This document shows positions 20,115 through 28,861 of a stretch of 64,000 nt of DNA, piece after piece; the stretch's first letter is position 1, and every line of letters begins with the position of its first letter. The stretch lies in assembly GCA_002077065.1 (NCBI GenBank), contig NAJO01000036.1, forward strand, positions 372,001-436,000, read 5' to 3'. The notes under the pieces are model-generated. The model was not told the origin of the DNA, did no database searches, and was given only the letters and a program-made list of their open reading frames with translations. This stretch comes from Cryoendolithus antarcticus. Its lineage: Eukaryota; Ascomycota; Dothideomycetes; Cladosporiales; Cladosporiaceae. The position numbers were made by a program, and so were the translations under genes.

Positions 20115-21079
20115 ATGTCGAAGAGACTACACACACAGGACACAACGGGCTCGACGCGGCGCCGATTGAATGATTCGACTGACAAGAGGGCACCCGAACT
20201 ATCTGCACTCGATGCGCGGGCCACGATTTACTTTCAGAAGCTCAGGGAGTGGATGGAAGCCGACAGATATGCGGCATTCGTGAAGGCCTTTCGGACGACA
20301 CTGCCGGCCGAGATCAGGAACGTGATCCAATTCTACGTCCTCCCGCGCTTCCCTCGACCGGAAGCTGTGCGCACCGACATTGAAGTCGAGGCGAAGTCGC
20401 AGAGGGCGATTTTTGCGTGCTGCAAGACTTGGCTCCAGTCCCTGAGCCTACTGCGATCGATCTCTCGAAGCCCTACCATCCACCACCGTCGTTACAAGTC
20501 TCTCGCGCCACACGCCATGCAGCAGCAGAAGCCTACTACGCCTCCAACATCTTCTCCGTCCCCGACGCCAAAACCGCATTCACATTCCTCTCGTCCCTGG
20601 ATCCGGAACACCGCGCTCTGATCCGGCACTTCCGCTTCGCACCGCGCAATAGCCGCGAGTCCCTCCCAGAACGCGCCCATACTTTCGTCCGCCTCTGGCA
20701 CCGCCTCTGGTTCCACAACGTCCAGCTCGAGCCCAATGTGCTCAAGATGTGGATCCCGCGGTATTGGCTGCCACAATCTCCATCCGAGGTCCCGGGGATC
20801 TGGACAGCGACCCACGACGTCATCTCGATGGCTTGGTTTTCGCCGACGATGCGGGAGGCGAGACGGGGGATCTTGCAAAGGAGGCTGTTCCAGGCTGAGT
20901 TGGACAGGATTTGGCATCACTGGACGAGGGGGATGTGGTTGGAAGGTTGGCAGATTGAGGAGGGGGAGGATGGGGGAGTTGGGGCTACGGGTGGATGGGC
21001 GGAATTTGATGCGGACTGGGAGCAGAGGTTTGAGGATGAGGAGGGAGAGGTGGAGAGCATGGGGGGTTGCGTGGGCTGA
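20115..21079 (+). CDS. F-box-like protein, paralog F (frame change unresolved)
   Basis: The first frame (from ATG 20115) gives a polar leader and the F-box-like helix LPAEIRNVIQFYVL. The second frame, reading from about 20390, gives DLSKPYHPPPSLQVSRATRH, AEAYYASNIFSV, ALIRHFRFAP and a C-terminal part that is Trp-rich (RLWHRLWFHN, RIWHHWTRGMWLEGW) and ends acidic. The two frames must be joined between about 20340 and 20417, by an intron with weak signals or by a single-base shift; I could not choose. Total length would be near 300 residues. Motif order is the same as in paralogs A to C, but the C-terminal half is longer and different. Confidence 0.55.
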
Positions 21080-22295
21080 AAGGGAGGGGGTAAGGAAGTT
21101 GGCTGGGGAGTTCTTGGGGGACATTACTGACTTTAACAAGTATGACCAGCTGGCCGGGTGAACTCGAGGAAGATGCGGGCAGACTACAGCGAGGTTCCAG
21201 CATCGTCGCCGAGACTGGATGCGTGGAAGAGATGTTGTTTGGTCATCGCAAGTGGCGCGTCGCACGTGGATGGCCATCTAATTACTGCACAGTGCATATC
21301 GACGCTTGCTCACCCCCGAGCGCGATAAGGAAGATGTGCAAACACGAGGCCACTTGCACGAGTCGTGCGTCCATTTGACATCGGTTTAGATCGTGCTCCG
21401 CTTTCGTACCGCCTGACTGGGTCTGTTAGTGACCCGGTGTTCAGGCACCAGATGAGTTTCGGAATATCAGCTGACCCTGCCAAGACAAATCCTCATTTCG
21501 GTGTCTCCGACCACTCATCGACTTGCGACAGGTCAGCCCCCACTATCGAATTTTGCCAGCCACACAGTGGTGAAGGCGCCGGCGAAAGCGGCGATACTTG
21601 TTATCGCAGGGCTTTGCTACAGAGTGACGACAAGCGTGTCGGGACTGAGCACGAGGCCTGCCTTGGGTGTTGCGGCGAAGAGCCGGTGCGATCAAGTCCA
21701 ATGCTATCGGGCATACACGAACCCTTCCGCTCCGATGGCGACAACGGAGACGGATAATGATTTCGTAGGTATTGTTATCGGTCTGTATGGTTTGCATTTC
21801 CCACAATAGCAGGCCTAGTCGATACCCAGGGCGACTAGCAGTCAAGTCGAGACACCCCTTCGGAAAAGTCAAATGATCGACATTTTTCCAGCCACCGACC
21901 GTCCTCACGACTCGACCAATAGAGGCCAAAAACAGGTGAGTCAGTAGGTGTCTTCATTCTTTCGCCTCTAGGTACATAGGAAGTTCGATTCTCTCTCTTT
22001 CTCGGCCTCAAGATCCATGATCTTGATCACACACTGCTACACACTCAAGTCACACACACAAATTGAGTCACAACTCATGTCACATATACATCCACGCTAC
22101 AAACCATACTATCCAAGATCTCCGCGGTATCATTGTTACGCTTGAGCATCTTTAACACTACGCGCAACAGCGAGCACATCGACTAAGACACCTTGAAGAA
22201 GATAGAAATGCAGCATTCTCGAAGACATACCAGGCCCTCGATCCGCTTTCACGGCCAGGTCTACACAAGCACGGGACAAGACGAATACCGGAAAG
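21080..22295. other. intergenic
   Basis: About 1.2 kb with only short overlapping frames on both strands. A run of TCACA-type words lies at 22040-22100 upstream of the next gene. No gene is supported. Confidence 0.5.
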
Positions 22296-23357
22296 ATGCC
22301 TACCGGCTACTACACCCAGCACCTCACCAACCGCGAAATGGCCATCCCCACCAGCTCCCGCCAACGCGCCGCTCGTACGTCTGCGCCCAGCTGGCCAAAA
22401 CCACTCGACCCTCTCCTCCAACGCATCGCCGACCTCCCCTGCGAGCTCCACCAGAACATCCTCCAGCACCTAACCAAAGACACCCAGTTCGCCCAGCGAC
22501 CCTACGGAGCGCCGAAATTCCTCGACCATGTCCAAGGCCACAGACTAATCTCCTCTAGCAACCCGAAGCCTCCGGCCTTGCTCCAGCTGGACCAGTGCGC
22601 GAGGACGAAGTTGGGGACGTTGTACTACAACCAGAAGACGTTCTGCGTCGAGTCCGAGCAAACCCTGATCGCTTGGCTCCGCTCTCTGGAACCGGTCCAT
22701 AGGCACTTGATCTCGAAGATCTGCTTCATTCCTTCCGCGTCCCTTTGCCCATGTCTCGGCCGCACAGCGTGTATGTCTGATCTCGATGACCGTGCCGCCC
22801 GGCTTGCGAGGCTGGTCCAAAGGCTGAAGGCTGAGGATCTGCATCCGAGGTCTGAAGATGCGGTCAAGATCTGGGTCTGTAATTCGCTGCTCTCGCAATC
22901 GGGTTGGGACGACTTCGGCTGCGAGAACGGCTACTGGACCGCGCGACACGAAGTCATCTTCCAGCATCGCGAACAAGCATTGATCGAAAAGTACCGAGTC
23001 GACGGCGCGCGGCAGCCGTGCTGCATGACCATGGCGAACAGAGGCGAGTACCAGCACTGGCCTCGGAACTTCGCGTGCTGCGACGCACATCGGGCGAGGG
23101 TAGATGAGCTTGGAGTGTTCTATGGGCAGCTTTCGAGTGACCAAGAAAGGAAGGATCTGGGGATGTGGGGCGAGAGTGTGGATGAGGCGAGGGCGAGGAG
23201 GCGACTGAGGACTAGTATGAGGGAGCAGACGAGGAGGTTTGAGGATGAGAAGACGGGGAAGGTGGATGCGGTGGAGGTCGCGAGGGTGGAGGCTGAGAGG
23301 ATCGATGAGAGGAAGCGGAAGCAGAGGGAGTGGGATGAAGAGGTGGGGATCGCATGA
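22296..23357 (+). CDS. F-box-like protein, paralog G (intact, 353 residues)
   Basis: Single exon. After a 45-residue leader comes ADLPCELHQNILQHLTKD (F-box-like), then PKPPALLQLDQCARTKLG, LYYNQKTFCV, AWLRSLEPVHRHLISKICF, the family order. The second half is specific: Cys pairs (CPCLGRTAC, QPCCMTM, ACCDAHRARVDE) and WTARHEVIFQHREQALIEKY, related to WTATHDVI in paralog F. It ends in a long basic coiled-coil-like helix (RRRLRTSMREQTRRFEDEK). The Cys/His spacing could bind a metal, but no known zinc-finger pattern is satisfied. It is the longest and cleanest family member here. An SCF adaptor role is inferred. Confidence 0.65.
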   Translation: MPTGYYTQHLTNREMAIPTSSRQRAARTSAPSWPKPLDPLLQRIADLPCELHQNILQHLTKDTQFAQRPYGAPKFLDHVQGHRLISSSNPKPPALLQLDQCARTKLGTLYYNQKTFCVESEQTLIAWLRSLEPVHRHLISKICFIPSASLCPCLGRTACMSDLDDRAARLARLVQRLKAEDLHPRSEDAVKIWVCNSLLSQSGWDDFGCENGYWTARHEVIFQHREQALIEKYRVDGARQPCCMTMANRGEYQHWPRNFACCDAHRARVDELGVFYGQLSSDQERKDLGMWGESVDEARARRRLRTSMREQTRRFEDEKTGKVDAVEVARVEAERIDERKRKQREWDEEVGIA

Positions 23358-23472
23358 GCGTGACACATAGGGATGGATGGTCGGAGTCGTAGCATAGACA
23401 CACGCAACGTATCACCATTGATACCCCACTCACGCTTCCGTTCTCTGACCTTCACATCTCATACCCACCCAC

Positions 23473-25110
23473 CTACTCAAACTCAATTGTAGCCGGCGGC
23501 TTACTAGTAACCTCATAAACCACCCTCGCAACCCCCTCAACCTCATTCCCAATCCGCTCTACCACCCGCTCAAGCCACTCCATGTCAAACCGAAACGCCC
23601 TCGCAGTCATGAAGTCCGTAGTCTGCACAGCCCGCAACGCAATGATATACCCATGCAGTCTCTGATCGCCCACAACACCCACGGCCCTACCTTCCATCAC
23701 CGCAGCGAAGGCTTGCGAGATCTGGCGGTAGAGCCCCGCGGCTCGGATCTCAGCGATGAAAATCTCGTCGGCTTCTTGCGCGATTCGGACTTTTTCGCGG
23801 GTTACCTCGCCGATGATGCGAATTGCTATGCCTGGGCCGGGGAAGGGGTGACGCCAGACGAGGTCTTCGGGAATGCCGAGTGAGGTGCCGAGAACGCGGA
23901 CTTCGTCTTTGAAGAGTTCGCGGAGGGGCTCGATGAGTTTGAGAGACATGCGTTCTGGCAGGCCGCCGACGTTGTGGTGGGTTTTGATCGTTTGAGAGGG
24001 GCCTTTGAAGGATATGGATTCGATTACATCGGGGTAAAGTGTGCCTTGGAGGAAGAACTCGATGGGTCCGGCGTTCAGGGTGTTCTCGGCTTCCTTGGCG
24101 ATGGCGAGGGCGCGCTCTTCGAAGCAGTCTATGAAGGTGTTGCCGATGATCTTGCGTTTCTTCTCGGGGTCTGCGACGCCTTTGAGCAGGTCTAGGAAGC
24201 GGTCCGCGGCGTCTATGACGTGGAGTTGGATTCCGAGGCCTTTTGTGAGGGTGGCGTGGACTTGCGCTGCCTCGCCCTTGCGCAAGACGCCGTTGTCTAC
24301 AAGGACTGCGTGGAAGCGGTCGCCGATTGCCTCCTTCATGAGCTTGGCTGCGACTGTGGAGTCTACGCCTCCGCTGACTGCGCCGATGACTTGGCCTTTG
24401 GGGCCGACGAGCGAGCGGATTCGAGCGATTTCTTGGTCGACGAATGAGGTCATTGTCCAATCTTGTCTCGCTTTGCAGACATTGACGGCGAAGTTCTTAA
24501 TCACTCGAGTACCCATTGGCGTGTGGGTGACCTCTGGGTGGAACTGGATGCCAAAGTACTCTTTCTCAGTGTGCGCTATGCCCGCGAACGACGAGTTCGA
24601 CGTCGTTGCGATCGTGACGAAGTTATCGGGCAACTTCGACAGCTTATCGCCGTGCGACATCCAGACCTCCATGTCCTGCGGCAGGTCTGCGAACAGCTGC
24701 GACACGTGCGCTGATGTCGCCGCATGCTTCTCCAGCTTAAGCGCTGCCCGCCCGTACTCCCTCTTGTCCCCTGCCGCAACGTTCTTGCCATGATGCCACG
24801 CGATCTCCTGTAGTCCGTAGCATATCCCCAATATAGGCACATCCAGCTCAAACACCGCAGGGTCGACATGAGGTGCATCTGCCGCGTATACACTGTATGG
24901 CCCGCCTGAGAGTATGATGCCTGTCGGCTTCCAGCTCAACTCGGACAGCTTTTGCGTGCATGGCAATAGCTCAGAGTAGACATTGAGTTCTCGTAGCCGA
25001 CGAGTGATCAAGTGAGTGTACTGGGAGCCGAAGTCGAGCACAAGGATGGTGTCGTAGATGCTGTGTGGAGGCGGTGGCACGTCGCCGTTAGTAGCGCCGT
25101 TGGTAGCCAT
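23473..25110 (-). CDS. GUA1: GMP synthase (glutamine-hydrolysing)
   Basis: Single exon, 545 residues, full family length. It converts XMP, glutamine and ATP to GMP, the last step of de novo guanine nucleotide synthesis, in the cytosol. The glutamine amidotransferase domain (residues 20-215) has the nucleophile Cys97 in GICYGLQE and His191/Glu193 in FHPEVTHT. The ATP pyrophosphatase P-loop is SGGVDS (246-251). The C-terminal dimerisation domain carries the conserved [12 protein letters not shown] and [17 protein letters not shown] ending. It is divergent from BCP1 with a 313-bp gap. Confidence 0.98.
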   Translation of the reverse strand: MATNGATNGDVPPPPHSIYDTILVLDFGSQYTHLITRRLRELNVYSELLPCTQKLSELSWKPTGIILSGGPYSVYAADAPHVDPAVFELDVPILGICYGLQEIAWHHGKNVAAGDKREYGRAALKLEKHAATSAHVSQLFADLPQDMEVWMSHGDKLSKLPDNFVTIATTSNSSFAGIAHTEKEYFGIQFHPEVTHTPMGTRVIKNFAVNVCKARQDWTMTSFVDQEIARIRSLVGPKGQVIGAVSGGVDSTVAAKLMKEAIGDRFHAVLVDNGVLRKGEAAQVHATLTKGLGIQLHVIDAADRFLDLLKGVADPEKKRKIIGNTFIDCFEERALAIAKEAENTLNAGPIEFFLQGTLYPDVIESISFKGPSQTIKTHHNVGGLPERMSLKLIEPLRELFKDEVRVLGTSLGIPEDLVWRHPFPGPGIAIRIIGEVTREKVRIAQEADEIFIAEIRAAGLYRQISQAFAAVMEGRAVGVVGDQRLHGYIIALRAVQTTDFMTARAFRFDMEWLERVVERIGNEVEGVARVVYEVTSKPPATIEFE

Positions 25111-25423
25111 GTTGTTGATTGTGAGAGCTGCTCAATGAGCGGCGATACTGTGAAAGTCTACATCTCGATTCACATCGCGAAGAAGAAGGCGCGACTCACG
25201 CGTTGCGAAAGCATGTGGTTCGGAACTTTTTTGTCCCTTATCGATAAGGGTTTTCCCACCACAGCATTGAGTAGCGCCGACGACATTGCGGTACTGGTAC
25301 ATTTATACACAAAGTCTTCCATATCCATAAGGACTTGCGGCCCAACAGAGATTTCCTGTCGAAATTCCCATCGCGCTGGAAGTCTGCGTTCCGACAAGTG
25401 GCACTTAGTTTTCTTTCGCCGAC
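25111..25423. promoter_or_regulatory. shared divergent promoter, GUA1 / BCP1
   Basis: 313 bp between two outward-facing start codons. A CGACTCACG word near 25192 resembles, with one mismatch, the Gcn4/CpcA site. That is only a suggestion. Confidence 0.4.
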
Positions 25424-26371
25424 ATGGTGAAACGAAAATCAGGAGCAGACCAGGTCGTCCCTTCGAAAACAAAGATGGACCTCGACGACGAGAATGACAG
25501 TGGCTCAGACGATGTAGGCCATTTTGACGTTCAACCTTTCACGTCCATGTCACTAACAGCAATACAGGACGACTCCGAACTCCAAATCGATTTCGAGTGG
25601 TTCGATCCCCAGCCCGCTGTCGACTTCCACGGCCTCAAGAATCTGCTGAGACAACTCTTCGACGTCGACAACCAACTCTTCGACCTCTCGGAACTCACGG
25701 ACATGATTCTCGCGCAGCCTCTGCTAGGCTCAACTGTAAAGTGCGATGGCAACGAAAGCGATCCCTTTGCCTTCCTGACCGTGCTCAACATGTCCCAGCA
25801 CCGCGAGACAGAAGTGATGAAGCAACTGACCGCCTATTTGACCTCTCGAGCGGCCACGAAAGCGAGTCTGAGTGTGTTGAAGGACCTGCTAGCACCAACC
25901 TCAAAGGCGCAAGTGGGTTTGGTCCTCACAGAACGAATGATCAATATGCCCCACCAAGTAGTCCCACCCATGTACGCCATGCTGCAAGAAGAGCTCTCCT
26001 GGGCACTCGATGAAAAGGAGCCATACGAATTCACGCACTACCTGCTCGTCTCGAAAGTCTACACTGAAGTCGCTTCGACACTCGACACAGAGCCTGAACC
26101 GCCCACGCCGAAGAAGCAGAAGAAAAAGGCTGCTGCCAAGGCTAACGAAGAGGAGATGTTCTACTTTCACCCTGAAGATGAGGTGCTACAGCAGCACGCG
26201 CTTGCTCACGGGTGCTATGAGTTCGAGCGGCAGGCTGATGAGGGGGCCAGTGATGCGAAGAGGGCGTTTCAGGAGCTTGGGGTGAGGCCGCAAGGAAGTG
26301 TGGTGTTGATTGAGGCGGGGAGGTTCGCAGGGGCGGTGGAGGCGGTGAAAGAGTATCTTGGGAGTGAGTAG
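25424..26371 (+). CDS. BCP1: Bcp1 (BCCIP homolog), Rpl23 chaperone / nuclear export factor
   Basis: The reading frame gives 315 residues, or 297 if the 54-nt segment 25514-25567 (GTAGGC, branch CACTAAC, end ATACAG) is spliced. Splicing is likely, since it joins an acidic run SGSDD to DDSELQIDFEWFDP as in related proteins. Family marks are IDFEWFDPQPAVDFHGLKNLL, then LAQPLLGSTVKCDG, DPFAFLTVLNM, and the late EEEMFYFHPEDEVLQQHA. In yeast Bcp1 is a nuclear chaperone for ribosomal protein Rpl23 and acts in export of the kinase Mss4; the human homolog is BCCIP. A Lys-rich loop (PKKQKKKAAAK) may be a nuclear signal. Confidence 0.92.
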   Translation: MVKRKSGADQVVPSKTKMDLDDENDSGSDDVGHFDVQPFTSMSLTAIQDDSELQIDFEWFDPQPAVDFHGLKNLLRQLFDVDNQLFDLSELTDMILAQPLLGSTVKCDGNESDPFAFLTVLNMSQHRETEVMKQLTAYLTSRAATKASLSVLKDLLAPTSKAQVGLVLTERMINMPHQVVPPMYAMLQEELSWALDEKEPYEFTHYLLVSKVYTEVASTLDTEPEPPTPKKQKKKAAAKANEEEMFYFHPEDEVLQQHALAHGCYEFERQADEGASDAKRAFQELGVRPQGSVVLIEAGRFAGAVEAVKEYLGSE

Positions 26372-26614
26372 ATGTGTTCCGTTGACGATATCCACCACGA
26401 CATGCGCGACTCGACGTGTTCCTTATCACCATACTTTATGCCCAATGTGGCACCTTGATGGAGTGAAGTCGAGCATTTGACGCGTTGGACGCGTTTGGCT
26501 GCCTAAAGCCATATGGCGCTTCTTCCTCGATGTCGAACATGCCAACTTTGCCATCTCGACGCTCTTAAAACGTAGACGTCCACAACCATTAGACACCATC
26601 GCGAGACTTTCTCC

Positions 26615-28036
26615 ATGGCAGCCACAAGGTCTACAAAGCGCTCCGGCGATGTGAAAACGACCGCTAGCAAGTCTGCGAAGGCAGCGAAAGCGACCCAAAG
26701 CGATGTGGCGACCATCAAGCAGAGCTCTCTCTCCGCAGTGCTATTCGTGAAGATCCCGAGCACGACGACACGGACATGTCCTCAACCCCTTTTGATGAGA
26801 CCTTGGAGAGTGTGTCAGCTGAAGCCAAAGTACAAGGACGACCTTCCGAACGCCTTCAATGGCGATGTCGGCCCTGATCGCGACTTCATCAGCAAGATGC
26901 CCGCCGAGATCCGGGAGGAGATTGTTTCACACTGTCTTCTGGATCATGAGCCCGAGCGTGCGTTGCATTGCAAAAAGAATCCCGGCGTGCCAATTCGCCC
27001 ACATGCTTTGCTCTCTCTAGCCGCAATGTCTCCGTCCATGTACCATGCCGTCGAAGGCTTCGCAGCTCGCTTCACACACATGAACAGGGCACAGATGCAT
27101 CTCCGAGAGAAGCCAATCGACAAGAGTTGTCGTCGCTCTGCTCGTCTCGCAAGCAAGCCACAGCTGAAGGGAAAAGGTCCCGTCCACCGCCACGAGTTGC
27201 TTGACTTGTTGGCTATCCGCTGCGTCTTTTGCTTCAAAATCACGACTGTGAAGGCTGTCATGTCGAACATGAACACCGTTTGCACGCCCTGCGAGGACAA
27301 GCATCTGGACGGCAACTGCCTCATTGTATGTACCTTAGTGCAACTCCAAGGAGAGCGAGCGGTGTATGCTGGTCTTGTGATCCATACACTTACAGATGCT
27401 CGCACCGAGTTCAATCTGCGAGACTACCACTTGCTGAAGTCAAGAAAGCCTAGACCGAGAGCCAAGTCTGTCGACCACATTCCCACCATCACTTACGGTG
27501 TCAAGTGCTACAGACTGGCTATGCCGCCCTTCGTAGAGGTAACCAGCTACTTCTTCCGATGATATGAAGTCGAGGCTATCGCGGCACTCGTCCATGGCGA
27601 CGTCAAGGCACACATGGTGATCAAGACAGACCAGAAAGTCGAACGTGCCGAGAAAGCACGCCGAAAGCGTGTTCGAGGGGTCAAGATCGACTGGCATCAA
27701 TCGCACATGGCAGAGTATTCCGGCACTGGACCGCAGTGGCGTATCGAAGGTATTTACAGGAATTCCGTTTACGTGACGAGGCTGACTTTTGCGGTGCTGC
27801 AAAGCTACCTTGACGGTGACTGGGACGAAGATGATCCTGTCATCCGCCGAGATATCCGCAGTTGCCCAGGGTTGTGTCCCATACGTTTCGATTTGCCGAA
27901 TCACAGCATCGACTACTGCGATTGCTGTGCCGAGGTTGACTTCTACAAGAGATGGGATGACTTTGACGATGCCCGACGGCGCGCGGTCCAGAAGGCTCGT
28001 GAGTCGCAAGGCAAGCAGACAGGGCCGATGGGGTGA
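26615..28036 (+). pseudogene. F-box domain protein interrupted by one in-frame TGA
   Basis: The frame from ATG 26615 runs to a TGA at 27560-27562. It then continues open in the same frame to 28036, 474 codons in all with one stop. The first part has a Lys/Ser-rich leader, an F-box-like segment (SKMPAEIREEIVSHCLLD), ARLASKPQ and a Cys-rich patch (CVFCFKITTV, CTPCEDKHLDGNC). After the stop it reads YEVEAIAALVHGDVKAH, then WRIEGIYRNSVYV and a Cys-rich end (RSCPGLCPIRFD, DYCDCCAEVDFYKRW). Both halves look like one protein. CGA to TGA would explain the break. Splicing it out is possible but needs weak sites. It may be expressed as a truncated 315-residue protein. Confidence 0.55.
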
Positions 28037-28220
28037 ATGCAAGTCTCTCGTCGGGCATGTCGCTGGGATTGTATGGCTCCACAGAGAAGCACGAGTGACC
28101 ACACGAAAGGCATGACGAGGGTGTGAGAAAGGTCGCTGGAATGGACAACGGTCCTGTTCCCCATGTATGCTCAACATCGCTCAGAATCACACCATCCATG
28201 GCACCCCTGCCACCCCCTCA

Positions 28221-28861
28221 TCATCTCCCACTCACCCTCCCAAATGCCGGATTCCCCACCGGTTTCCACTTCGCCCTTCCCTCCAACAGCTCCTTCGCCT
28301 GCTCCCTCATCCTCCTCCGCCTCGTCTCATCCACAACCGTATCCCCATCACTGCCCATCCCCCTCTGCATTTCCTCCTGCCCCCGTTCAGCTCGTTCCAT
28401 TTGTCCCTTGTCAAACTTCTCATCCAGCACTTCCCGTCCCAGCTCCTCCGGCCACACAAACGGGCTCTCCAGTTCCACGGTCATCCGCTTCAGACTCCTT
28501 GGCCGATGCCATCGTTTATACTGTGGTCGGGGATTCGATTCGCCGTTCAAGCCGGTCGGAGAGCCTTGCGTAAGGCGTTGAAGCTTTATGTAGGAGCGTA
28601 TGCTGACGCAGCGCACGGCGTAGGCGTTGTAGAGGTAGTCGCGGAGGTCTAGCTTGGAGAACCAGAGGGGGACGGAGAATTGAGCGTAAGAGGGGGAGAG
28701 GTGTGGGGTGCGGTGGAGGGAGATGCTGAAGGTTGGTCTGGGAGGTTGTAAGTGGGAATCGGCAGGGGAAAAGGGTATCGGGGTATGCCTTACAGGTGGA
28801 CTTGTTTGAGGCCGATTTTGAAGGGCGCTCGCGCTGATTGTGTTGCTAGCTCGGTAGCCAT
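28221..28861 (-). CDS. mitochondrial ribosomal protein L23 (uL23m)
   Basis: Exons 28861-28794 and 28737-28221 give 194 residues. The intron 28793-28738 is GTAAGG to CTCCCAG, phase 2. The N-terminus MATELATQSARAPFKIGLKQ leads into FSVPLWFSKLDLRDYLYNAY, then RPQYKRWHRPRSLKRMTVEL and ESPFVWPEELG, characteristic of fungal mitochondrial uL23. The charged tail (TRRRRMREQAKELLEGRAKW) is typical of the fungal extension. The protein lies at the exit tunnel of the mitochondrial large subunit. It is convergent with the interrupted F-box gene. Confidence 0.92.

Noticed and set aside
20492..21277. 261-codon minus-strand frame opposite paralog F
   Set aside because: The plus strand carries the F-box-like family motifs; this frame is compositional. 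The same holds for 22545-23366 opposite paralog G and 27440-28177 opposite the 26615 gene.
24041..24793. 250-codon plus-strand frame opposite GMP synthase
   Set aside because: Lies wholly inside GUA1, whose catalytic motifs are unambiguous on the minus strand.
27326..27395. GTATGT...TTACAG pair that looks like a 70-nt intron
   Set aside because: Removing it shifts frame into an early stop, whereas reading through keeps a protein-like sequence; not used in the model.
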